NCBI GenBank assembly: GCA_025769875.1
Contig: JAGFNK010000545.1
Coordinates: 1 to 34,748 of the forward strand
Reading direction: 5' to 3'
From: Russula earlei
Lineage: Eukaryota; Basidiomycota; Agaricomycetes; Russulales; Russulaceae
Length of the DNA stretch: 34,748 bases
Shown in pieces: positions 19,081 through 28,127 of the stretch. The notes beneath the pieces are model-generated. The model worked only from the letters and a program-made list of their open reading frames with translations. It did no database searches and was not told the origin of the DNA. Within the stretch, counting starts at the first letter, position 1. Each line of letters starts with the position of its first letter. The position numbers and the translations under genes are program-made.

Positions 19081-22000
19081 TCATCCATCATTCTCCTCGT
19101 ACATTTGAAACATATTTCGATCTAGGTGCCTCCCAAGATAATACTTTGGGATGGCTTGTATATGGTGACCTTCTCTTGTCCACGACAAGGGAACTCAGTT
19201 TGAGCTAAACTGTGGGATTAAGACACAACTTCACCATATTTGTTTCACGCTGATCACTTCCAAATATGGCATGTGGTTTCTAGTTGACAGGACAACTTGA
19301 TGCATATGTGTTGTGGGATCCACATTGGTGAATGGACGAAACCAATGAATGTAAGCCAATGGATGAGGGAAAGCCCCTAGGTGCTTGGGGAGTTCGAAAA
19401 TAACATGAATCCGTGCCAAGCGAAGCCCTTCATTTACAATAAATGATCATGATTCTGTTGCAAATATGAGACGTACCTTGAAACCCCTTAGATGTCTGAG
19501 GCCTATTTCCGCTTTCGGTGACAAGAATTGTATCAAATTTCGATCCCGAACGTTGTCCATGGCCACTGTTAGGGCGCTCGGGAAATGCGTTGACACAGTA
19601 TGATTCTATGTCCGAATCCATTGTTGCTGACCAGTTGATATGAATCAGTTTGTAGATATTGAACCGGTCGTAGACATTTGGCACGGTGAATCGACCGGGT
19701 ATATCAATCTTCTGGAGGAAATCCTGCAATGTGTTGACGAAGTCCGGGGCGTTGTATTCCATTGCCAGAGTCCGAACTGAGATGTAGTGGGGTGGTTTCT
19801 TGGCAATCGAATATGTAATGAAATGTGTGGTCATATTTGTAGATTCCGACTCCGGGGACGATGTTTTAAGGGACCATGCTAAGAATTGTTTATTGATAAA
19901 CATAGCTTCCTGGCGTTGAATCCACCGTGCCATTTGCATAATGTAATCGCGATGATTGGAGGCCTTGAAGGCACACTTGGCATAATCTATGTGAAGGCAT
20001 TCGGAGCTTTCCATGTTGAAACCGTCAGCTGAGCCCAAACGCTTAATTCCAGCCACGTAATGCTGCATTGAGTGAACTTTCGGAATATTGAAGTGCTCGC
20101 GCACTCCAAGGTCAATCAATACACATTTGTGTGAATGGAACACCTCCAAGGCCTGTTCTATGCACAGAAGAGTTTTTGTCGTATGCCTTTCGGTATCCTG
20201 CGTATGTGATGAAGTCCAACAGTGCTCGGGCTACGAGCACCACCCGGGGATCCACACTGCCAGAAATAACGCCCAATAGACTCCGTGACATGTCGCAATA
20301 CTCCCACCCTGTCCATTTCGACACGTTAGAAACACCGTGCTTGAAGTGTTTGAGTCCCGAGTACACCAGCAGAGCTTCAAAGCATTTGTCCAAACGTTTA
20401 GCACCCATTAACTGAGCGCACCATTCCAAAAGGTGACAAAATACACCTAAAAAGAGTTGATGGAGGATATCAGGGGAAATGCACATAAAGATGTCTGTAT
20501 GGGGCATGCCAGCCCAAAACGGCGAGAAGACCTTGCGCAAGCCCCATTCCGAGAACTCAGGAGGGTGATGGCCATTAGCCTCGAGATGTAACACCTGTTC
20601 CGTGTGCAACTGGGACCGTAATGGGAATAGAAATCCATCGCCTCAGGACTTGGCAGGCACGGTACAGATCGGGCATCGATTCTCCTTGCAGCCTGCAACC
20701 AGGCATTGCTCTGGATGATCGCCCACATATGCTGCGAGGATGGGAAAGATCCGGCGGATGACACCATCCGCACAAATCAGCTTCGTTCCGTTGCTGCCAG
20801 CACTTTTCAACAGTTCCAGTATCTTCTTCAGGCATGCGTGAAAGAGTCGGTACTTTGGTATTTGTGGGTCTGAGAAGCAGGTAATCTCGCTGGTAGGGAT
20901 GTGGCCTATGAGGGATACTGCATGATTTGAAGATTTGCGGCGAACACTCTTGCTGATGTTCCCGAGGGTAAGATATAACGGGTAGGCTTGATGGCCGCCT
21001 GAGAAACCCTGATAACTGTGTCTTATCGGACACAAGGATGACTGGGCACACGACGCCGCCTGAAGGGATTTTATCCTAATGTGACATAAGACTGATAAAC
21101 CTGGGATGGTGTCTAAAACGAACGCACCTGCATTTCCCACCACCAATCCGCAGTCCACATTTCATCATATACACGCGTGTTCCCTGTGCTGTCCTCATAG
21201 ATGCGCTCCGGGACATAGGATATATATTTTTCGAACATTGGGTTTGATATAAGCTCTTCAACTGCATTGTAGAGAATTTCGATACCACAATTCAAAATGA
21301 TCTTGTGTCGGCTCTCCATTCTCGTCCAGTAGATCCCCAGTGAAGCTGAAGGTCTCTGTGTGCCACAGAGACCCTGCCGGAAGTGTATCGATTTTTTTGA
21401 AAAAGGAGTATGCACTTTTGTACTGCGAGTTGGAAGCATTTCATCGTCTATGTATATTTTACGTTAGGACTGAGTCACCAAGTGCGTAGTTGGACTTACC
21501 AATCCCAGCTTCAGAAATTCGTCTGTTCCAGTCTTGTTGACTCGGTTTATGAGCCAATTGACAAGCTCCCATTCGTCCATATCTTCAAATGGTGCCCATG
21601 GAGGCAGCCCTGATTTCTGTAGCGCCTCGCCTCGCTCCTGGAATGGGGTGAGAGCTGTTCCTAAATTCTCAGCGACCATGGCTGGATATGGCTCTACATA
21701 GCGCCCTGCGCGGCATTCATCAGCCGTTGACTGAGTTTCTGTGCAAGCCCTTTTTGCCGATGGCTCATTTTGCTCAAGGGAGGTTTCTAGTGAGTGATAC
21801 ACAGAGGATGGCTGATGGTGATCATTGTGTTCTGGGTCAAAGAAAATGCTGCGACTGAACGGCGTGGCATCTATGTAAGCATCCCAGGGGGGCAGGTCGT
21901 TATCGGTGAGTTGTTGCTATGCCATGCTGCATTTCTCCAGCCATGAAAGATGGAGCCTGAGAGACCATGTTGTTTTGAAGGCCTTCTTACATAGAAGGCA

Positions 22001-22108
22001 TCTCTGGCGTGTCATGTATTGTACCAATACAGAATGACTGCCAGTGTGCACTGGGAGCTTCAAGTTTCCTTTTTTCCATTTCCGCACTCCGCAGAATCCG
22101 TTATGCAA
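19081..22108 (-). pseudogene. Plavaka-type transposase, broken
   Basis: Pieces 22108-21500, 21422-21128, 21075-19477 and 19427-19081 join across GT-AG introns of 77, 52 and 49 bp. First in-frame ATG is 22015. A Cys/His finger (CLLCKKAF...H...C) opens the protein, as in this family. Then come LPPWAPFEDMDEWELVNWL, YSFFKKIDTLPAGSLWHTE and YEDSTGNTRVYDEMWTADWW, the SDKTQLS and ICADGVIRRIFPILAAYVGD blocks, HTDIFMCISPDILHQLFLGV, and FNIPKVHSMQHYVAGIKRLG. A chain that long in the right order makes the family call firm, though from memory. Lesions: TAG 21917-21919, frameshifts near 21260, 21010 and in an A/T run at 20175, and TGA at 20643-20645, 19231-19233 and once more in the tail. The enzyme would be inactive. 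Confidence 0.8.
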
Positions 22109-22225
22109 CCATGTGACCGGATGTTGACGTTTGATGTATGCGATGCATGGCCAGGCACGAGGTAAAAAAAAACAACATGCGCACCTTGTATCGTAACCAT
22201 CATCACAACCCTTTCACCCGGCTTC
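22109..22225. promoter_or_regulatory. Divergent promoter region of the Plavaka gene pair
   Basis: About 120 bases (210 to the first in-frame ATG of the transposase) separate two divergently read genes inside one transposon. It includes an A8 run near 22164-22173. No TATA box was found. Shared control is inferred from layout. Confidence 0.3.
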
Positions 22226-24330
22226 ATGGATCAACGTATAACTCGTTCACGCTGCCCCACAACCAAAGTGCAGGTCTTGAGTAAGTAGATTCTCCTCTCG
22301 TCATGATATGACACCAGCTCATGTATTGTAGTTGACGAAGAGGAGGCCTGCAAGACAGCCAAGGCTAAGAAGGCAACAAAGAAAGCCATGAATGCGGCGA
22401 AGAGGAAGCAGAAGGAGCTGCAGCGGGAGAACGTCAGTAAGTGATTTGGATATCCTGTTTTCTTGACATTCACCGGATGTCCAGCTCCAACTCCAAAACC
22501 CACTGAATGCTCACGTCCCCCTGTTGAAGAGGATGACTCGGTATGTACAAAACTCGTTTACATTGCACAGGTATTCATGTTTGCAGATACATTTTTATGG
22601 GTCCAACCGCCCACATCTGAGTTTGCGCAACTCGGTGATACCAGCCACCTCCAATGGCGGTCGTGGTGAGACGTTCACCCCGCCGCCATCCAGAGGTGCA
22701 GGTTGCTGGGCAAACGTCAAGGAGTGAAAGTGCAGAGGACCCTATCAAACGTGACGAAAGCGATACTGACCAGGGTGTATACCCTACCGAACGTGACGAC
22801 TCCCTTGAAACCTATACTGACCAGGGTGGATATGACAAGGAGGATGCCAATGGCTTGTCCCCCATTTCTTCAGGAGACGAGCCAGAACAGGTAATACCCT
22901 GGCCACGCATACGACACACATATTCGAGGAGGCCCCACAGTTCTCCTTCTCCAGAACATGGCGATCCAGAGGAAGCGACATCCCGAAAACGCCGACACTC
23001 AAATTTTGTTATCTCCCAACATGGACGCACCAGGTCTGGCTCTCAATGCGGACACACCAGTTCTGCTGTCTCCCAACGCAGACACACCAGTTCTGTAGCC
23101 TCTCAACGCAGACGCACTAGTTCTGTCACCTCTCAACGCGGACGCACTAGCTCTATCGCCTCTCAACGCGGACGCACTAGCTCTGTTGTCTTCCCCTGCC
23201 AACGCCCAAACTCCCACCCCTCAGTCCATTCGTCAGACTTGGACCCTGGCCCTGCGCACAAAGTCAGGCGGGTACACTCAGTTGATGGGCGCCCAAAGGC
23301 CAAGGACTTCAGAGCGGACATCCAGGATGTCATCAGTGCTGCGATTACTCACTATCGTGCTGACCTCAGCACGATGAATAGCTATCCTGACATGGTCACT
23401 GAAACAAACTGGGCCAAGGCCACATGGAAGGCAGGATGCAAGGAGAAGGACGTCGACATGGTTCCCAATGTGAATCATCTGTGCATAGTGAGTGAATATA
23501 TACATTCTATTTGTTTAGATTATACGTGGGCCACATAGATCACGGCGCGATCTGGCCATCTTCGCGGTGATGTCAAGACCAAGGCCAAAGACGCGGTGGC
23601 CAACGTTTTCAACTTCCAACACACATACAATCCGACCGTCATTGCCAACCAACGCACTCGAGTGGCCAAGCTCAAGCGTGATTTCACCTACGTTTATCGG
23701 GTACGTTGCCAGTCAGTGTACTAACATTTCATGTTGCACTGTTGACCAGGGTTTCCCACAGCAAACAACAGGGCGGAGTGGTTTTTTTGAAGAGCCGTGC
23801 AATCCAAGACATAATCAACAAAGTCTGGTTCCGAAATTCATCAAAAAGCAAGCCTGACGCTGTTATATTCCGTGATTGATATGATCCGTTCCCACTGGTT
23901 GCCATTGCGCTCACATTGTCTGCAGTGAAATTTCCAAATGTTGCCCTTGCTAAGCCATATTTATTGAACTTATAGATGGAATGCGCCCTCGATGAATGGT
24001 GAACCAGGTCATACAGCCCTGTCGCCTTCACAGTGGCAGACTACAAGCATGTTTTTGAGGACGCACATGAGATGCTCCAAAGTTTCGACCAAGCTACGAA
24101 GGACCTTGGTATCCTGCCAGAGTTGCAGAAGGCAATATTCACTGGTGGCTGGTCTGTATCCATCGCCTTCAAATGAACTGTGCTAATAACTTGACAGTGT
24201 CTACAGAAAGTTTGATGCTGAAGAAGGGTCGCGCTCACACCAGAACTCACTGTCTGAGGACGCCGTCAAGAAGGCGATCAAAGAACATCAGAATGGCGTT
24301 GACTGGAGCAACGATGAAGACGTCGAGTAG
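22226..24330 (+). pseudogene. DUF6532-like gene carried by the Plavaka element, broken
   Basis: Exons 22226-22280, 22332-22436, 22485-22540 and from 22587 are clean (introns 51, 48, 46 bp). A frame change near 22680-22730 needs a further short intron or an indel. Later exons end at 23487, then 23539-23700, 23750-23924, 23976-24151 and 24198-24330, all GT-AG. The N-terminus is Lys-rich (KKATKKAMNAAKRKQKELQ), then acidic, then a Ser/Arg repeat (23011-23190). The C-terminal part resembles the agaricomycete DUF6532 domain: SRAIQDIINKVWFRN, YDPFPLVAIALTLSA joined to MECALDEW. Lesions: extra T in a T7 run (23782-23788), TGA at 23877-23879 and at 24000-24002, both where Arg fits. Function of the domain is unknown. 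Confidence 0.65.
23011..23190 (+). repeat. In-frame coding minisatellite, 30-bp unit, six copies
   Basis: Five units fall in exact 30-bp register from 23041 to 23190, preceded by one diverged unit. Each encodes ten residues of the type SQRGRTSSVA. Unit-to-unit differences are mostly synonymous or Arg/His/Gly swaps, so the peptide pattern is kept. It forms a basic Ser/Arg-rich linker before the DUF6532-like domain. Confidence 0.85.
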
Positions 24331-24699
24331 TTTAGAAATATTAGTTAGCGTTGATGTGTGAAATATACATTGTTTCCTGACATTTTTGTGAATGCAAGTG
24401 CCTGAGTCGTTTATCATAACAATGTTGCAATGGGTAGAACATAGGCATGTGGTTGGCTACATAGGCTTCCGTAGCACTCCTGACTATGGTTGACTATGGG
24501 GAGAACCGTATATTTATGTTGTCGATGTAACATTGTATGATTTATGTAGCATTGGTAAAAGAAATGTAGTCAATTCTGGCGGCGGCTATATAGAGTTTGG
24601 TGGTTGCTATGTAGGCATGAAACCTCGATGGTTGTAAAGTTGCTACAGACGCTATGGTAGCTATATAGTGCTACATAGCATTTTCGTTTTTTCCTGATG
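24331..24699. other. Right subterminal zone of the Plavaka element
   Basis: Non-coding, T/G-rich, with repeated words GACTATGG, GCTACATAG, TATGTAGCATTG and CTATATAG that mirror the left zone (16415-16570 and 17812-18016). Ends in TTTTTTCCTGATG. Confidence 0.55.
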
Positions 24700-24872
24700 A
24701 AGGGTAATAACGTGCGGTGCGAGAACGAGAGAGCGAGATGACTCAGATGAGGAACGAGCCGACAGCACGCGTGGAAGAGATTTTTCTTTTCTTTTCTGAA
24801 GATTCAAGTTTCAAGGCAGTAAATAACAAGGGAAGTGTCTGACGAATGACGAGAGGAGACCAACAGAACAAT

Positions 24873-25327
24873 CTATGCAGATGCCGGGGAGAGGGCGCTC
24901 ATCTGTTCCTTCCGCTCTCCCCTTGCGTATTCCAGCGACGGAGGCATCACATACTTCTCAGCCCCTCCACCGGCGCGGCCCCTCAATTCCACCCAGCGTG
25001 TCGCAGGCCTGCGCCGCACACGCACATACTCAACTTCCCTCGGGGGCGGCGGCATGCGCGACGACGGCGCATCGAACACGGTCGCTGCCTCTTCTTCGCT
25101 CTCCGAGCCGTGCCCGGGCAGCAGCAGCGTCGCGCCCGACATCAAAAAACTCGAATACGAGTTGACCTTGACGCGCCCCGTGCGCTAATCGACCGAGAGC
25201 ACGCGGTGTCCACCGCCCGCGGGCGCCGTACCGCGCCGGGCCAGCGGCTGCTGCTGCTGTTGTCACCGCCACGTACAGTACTCAGAGTTCGAGGCATGAG
25301 AGCCTTAGATAAGCACATGTTTGACAT
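24873..25327 (-). CDS. Hypothetical 120-aa protein, two exons
   Basis: Exons 25327-25277 and 25184-24873 join in phase 0 across a 92-bp GT-AG intron (GTACGT donor, GATTAG acceptor), giving 121 codons with TAG. The product begins MSNMCLSKALMPRTLST and continues RTGRVKVNSYSSFLMSGATL, then an acidic/Ala-rich part and basic Arg/Pro-rich part (REVEYVRVRRRPATRWVELR). The second exon has clear protein-like composition, while its + strand shadow is Arg/His/Pro-rich. No domain recognised. Its stop codon lies 174 bases beyond the right end of the Plavaka element, so it may be a resident gene or the 3' part of one cut by repeats; the first exon is the less certain part. Confidence 0.4.
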
Positions 25328-25334
25328 GTCTTAG

Positions 25335-25366
25335 AGCACGAGAGAGAGAGAGAGGGAGAGAGGAAA
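25335..25366 (+). repeat. GA microsatellite
   Basis: A run of GAGAGAGAGAGAGAGGGAGAG follows immediately upstream of the 120-aa gene and marks the left edge of the next repeat block. Confidence 0.8.
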
Positions 25367-25748
25367 GAGTTGACAAAAATGCAAACTACTGTACTAATAC
25401 GACCAACTCTTCATAGCTTGTGACATGTGACAGATTTCAATGACCGACTGACTCTTCAAAGTTGGGAAACCATGTGACAAATCTCACATCTCTTCAAAGC
25501 CCTGATTGGGCCGAGGGGCAACTTGTGACATGCGCTAATGTCAGGGACAGCGGTCTGACACACAACTTGAGTGTGAGTTGGGATTTGAACATTAAAACCT
25601 TGTTGAAAAAATTGTTGTGTGCTTTGAGGACCAGTGCAGCTACAACCATGACTGCACTGAACAGCTTTATCCCAATAGATGTCCATCAAGCCCTCCTCCC
25701 AGATCCCAGTCGTGAGGCATCAAAAACACTTCGTTAGCTTGTTACAGT

Positions 25749-26178
25749 TGTAAGGTGTGTGAGACTGGCCAGGAAACTCACATGACTTGTACTGTCTCCC
25801 TCCACACCACACGTTGACCCTCCCTTCACCCTTCATTTCCTCTTCCTTTCTTTCTCTCTCATGCACTCGCCTCCTGACGACATCCCTGCCGCGGTCCTCG
25901 CCCCATGTCAGCAGACTATGACAATGGCTCAAGTTGATTGCCGTTGATGTCACTCGCCTCAGCTCCAGCCCACTTGTCCCTCAAGCATCATCCTTGCCCG
26001 CCACATGTCCACACACAGACACAAATGACACACATACATTGTCATCAATGCACTATGCAAGGGCTCGCTGCCCATAGTGTCTCGCCGCCCATAGTGTCTC
26101 GCCCCCAATGTCATCACCTCACGCTCATGGATTCGCAGTAGGAAGATCAGGACTCTGGAGTAGCACTTTTGTATTTAA
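25749..26178 (+). repeat. R2 repeat, copy c (shorter)
   Basis: Starts TGTAAGGTGTGTGAG and ends GCACTTTTGTATTTAAG, aligning with R2a and R2b but lacking about 150-200 internal bases. TATGACAATGGCTCAA and GGGCTCGCTGCCCATAG are easy landmarks. GTCTCGCC is locally duplicated near 26080-26102. Confidence 0.7.
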
Positions 26179-26300
26179 GTAGCTACCATCCTGTACAGTA
26201 GCTTAGGGAATCAAATCAAGAGCTTCTGCATCTGCGTTAACCCTCTCATGTGCCAAAGAACACCTTGACTCCCTCAAAATCTTCCTGCTTCTCTTTCAAG

Positions 26301-26330
26301 AACACACACACACACTCTCTCTCTCTCGCA
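26301..26330 (+). repeat. CA/CT compound microsatellite
   Basis: ACACACACACACAC is followed directly by TCTCTCTCTCTC. Confidence 0.85.
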
Positions 26331-26538
26331 TGTGCATCACATTCTGGGCATGATCCCTGCTTGCTCTCAGCTCCTCCCTGTCTGTACCCACCCTTGGATC
26401 AAGCCCCATGAAGCTCCCCATGCCCTGACCTGGCATGCTATATAGTGGACCCAACTGTTTTGGGTGGAGATCACACAGCCACATTCCTGAGGTCGTGTGC
26501 CCCACCATGCACCTCCTACACTTACTTCCTTCAAACAA

Positions 26539-26846
26539 ATGGAGGACCTTGAAGAGAGTGCTATTGATATTCATGGTGATGACAGCAAAGTTCCCATGAC
26601 AGACATCATTCCTGTGCATACAGCAACTTGAATGCTCCGAACTCTATGGATTGTGATGATGATGACAAGCTGTACATACCAGGAGAAGAAGGCAGCCTTG
26701 TTTCAACTGCAGATGCAGAGTGTGCTTCAGTGGAGTCTGTTCAAGGTGAGGTAGTTGATACAACTCAGGCTAGCCAAGCTGTAGAAGGACATGGTAAGCA
26801 TAAGAAGTGTGCAAACATCCTCTATTCCTCCAAATTTTGGTTGTGA
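26539..26846 (+). pseudogene. Acidic ORF fragment, frameshifted
   Basis: ATG 26539 opens MEDLEESAIDIHGDDSKVPM and stops at 26631; the overlapping frame 26628-26846 continues with DCDDDDKLYIPGEEGSLVS and a Glu/Ala/Thr-rich part ending in HKK. The two look like one acidic N-terminal region split by a frameshift. Such acidic tails precede the zinc finger in several transposases, but nothing in the sequence proves this. Confidence 0.3.
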
Positions 26847-26988
26847 ATGATGGGAGCAACACAGACAACAAGTAGATAGAATTTAGGCACTTTTTTATAA
26901 TAAATAAATGAATATTCCCATTTAGGAAATTTTTTAATGATTTTTGTCACAGTCTTCATAACTGGTTGTGACCCTGTGACCTTGAGCC

Positions 26989-27618
26989 ATACTATCACCT
27001 ATGGGGAACTCGCCATTCCACTACCATCTCGCCTGATTTCATTTTCCCCTGTATCTGCTCAAACAACCCCATTTAAAACTTTGTAGTTATACTATTGAGT
27101 GCCATTAATGTCATTCTAGTGCAAAGAAAAATGGAGGTCCATTGAGTGGTTTTCAAGTAGTATTTTGGCTGGGGGTCATGCCTTGCATCATGCCTTCTGT
27201 CATGGCAGAGTGCAGAGTTTGATTCCAGCTGGGTGATCACTGTACGCTGACTCGGAGGAGTCTGGTCACCACTGCTGTTTTATCCTCTTAATGCCATGTT
27301 ACAGGTGGTCCAATTGGCCAGCACAAGACCATATGTATGAGCAGTGGCTACAGGCAGCTATAACAATGATATATATTGATCTTTTACTTTTACTCGTGCA
27401 GCACTGGCCCATGATGTGAGCACCGTGTTCATTACATAGCAAGTCCTGGATTTCACTCAATAATGCTACTCCATTACAACTGTTTTCCCTAGTCCCCAAT
27501 AAATACATTCATCCTGGGCGGACTTTAATTTGGCATGTGTTACATGTCCGTTACTTTTGTGACATTTGTGACTGGCGAGATGGTAGTGGAATGGCGAGTT
27601 CCCCATAGGTGATAGTAT
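26989..27618. repeat. Perfect 45-bp inverted repeat enclosing 540 bp
   Basis: 26989-27033 and 27574-27618 are exact reverse complements (for example ATACTATCACCTATGGGG versus CCCCATAGGTGATAGTAT). No target duplication flanks the arms. It may be a nested MITE-like insertion or an inverted duplication within the 25387-27679 element. The interior holds no gene. Confidence 0.8.
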
Positions 27619-27785
27619 CTCTTCTCTTCAGAGGGGGCTTGTGACATGTGACTGAAGAGTTGGTCATATTAGTACAGTATATTGTTATGGGGAGTATGAC
27701 AAAAGATTTGACTTGCCCTCTCTTAGGCTTAGAGCAAGTTGTTATATAGAGTATCAAATGAGCCTCATGCCTCCCCTCCTACCAT

Positions 27786-28127
27786 GCTGCACTACAGCTC
27801 AGATGTCAAAGGGTCACCCAGTACGACTGTTATGACTTCCTGTGCCTCATGGCCCTCAAATGGGGCTTCTGGTGTCATCACCTTCATCAAGATTGGGACA
27901 TCCTGGACCAAGGTTGTGCCATCTGGCCAAGGAGACATGGTGTGAATAGGGGGTGCCATCCCACAACATGTGAATGTGAGAGACTTGGTCAGCAAGTCAG
28001 GTGGCCTTGAGTCAATAAGTGGGCATGGTTCTGCAATTCCTGTGCCATATGAAGTTTGGCCTCCTTCTGAGCAATGTCTGCTTGGAGGGCAACAATGTAT
28101 TTGTCCCATCCCTGGTGTTGCAAATTG
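27786..28127 (-). pseudogene. Gene fragment interrupted by the hAT element
   Basis: On the minus strand, LQHQGWDKYIVALQADIAQK followed by EAKLHMAQELQNHAHLL looks like a helical, coiled-coil-prone segment. In a second frame PDLLTKSLTFTCCGMAPPIH, then MSPWPDGTTLVQDVP continues it, so a frameshift separates them near 28015. The hAT element at 28128-30215 is inserted at its upstream end: one TSD copy is inside the reading frame and sequence beyond 30216 would be the continuation. Family not recognised. Confidence 0.4.

Larger units (their letters stand above)
16401..24699. mobile_element. Plavaka-type (CACTA-like) DNA transposon, 8.3 kb, with nested insertions
   Basis: Left end CATCAGGAAAAACC (16401) and right end TTTTTTCCTGATG (to 24699) form a terminal inverted repeat. 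If the ends are counted as CAGG...CCTG, the flanking AT on each side could be a 2-bp target duplication. Inside are a broken transposase (19081-22108, -) and a divergent DUF6532-like pseudogene (22226-24330, +), sharing a short central promoter. Both terminal zones are rich in TATGTAG and GACTATGG words, typical subterminal repeats. A hAT-like element and repeat R2b are inserted in the left half. Two MITEs nearby (14308, 14781) share the ends. Superfamily naming rests on the transposase resemblance; the pairing of ends is inferred. Confidence 0.6.
25387..27679. mobile_element. Candidate inverted-repeat element of about 2.3 kb
   Basis: A 27-bp sequence at 25387-25413 (contains GACCAACTCTTCA) recurs in reverse at 27653-27679 with one mismatch (C/T). 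TGACATGTGAC and GTGACAAA-type words cluster near both ends in both orientations, as in subterminal repeats of DNA transposons. No transposase is present. R2c (25749-26178), an acidic ORF fragment and an internal 45-bp inverted repeat lie inside. True outer ends are unclear because the similarity fades into a GA/CT-rich zone. Confidence 0.4.

Noticed and set aside
23041..23190. CRISPR-like regular repeat
   Set aside because: Contiguous tandem units that keep an open frame; a coding minisat, not spacers and repeats.
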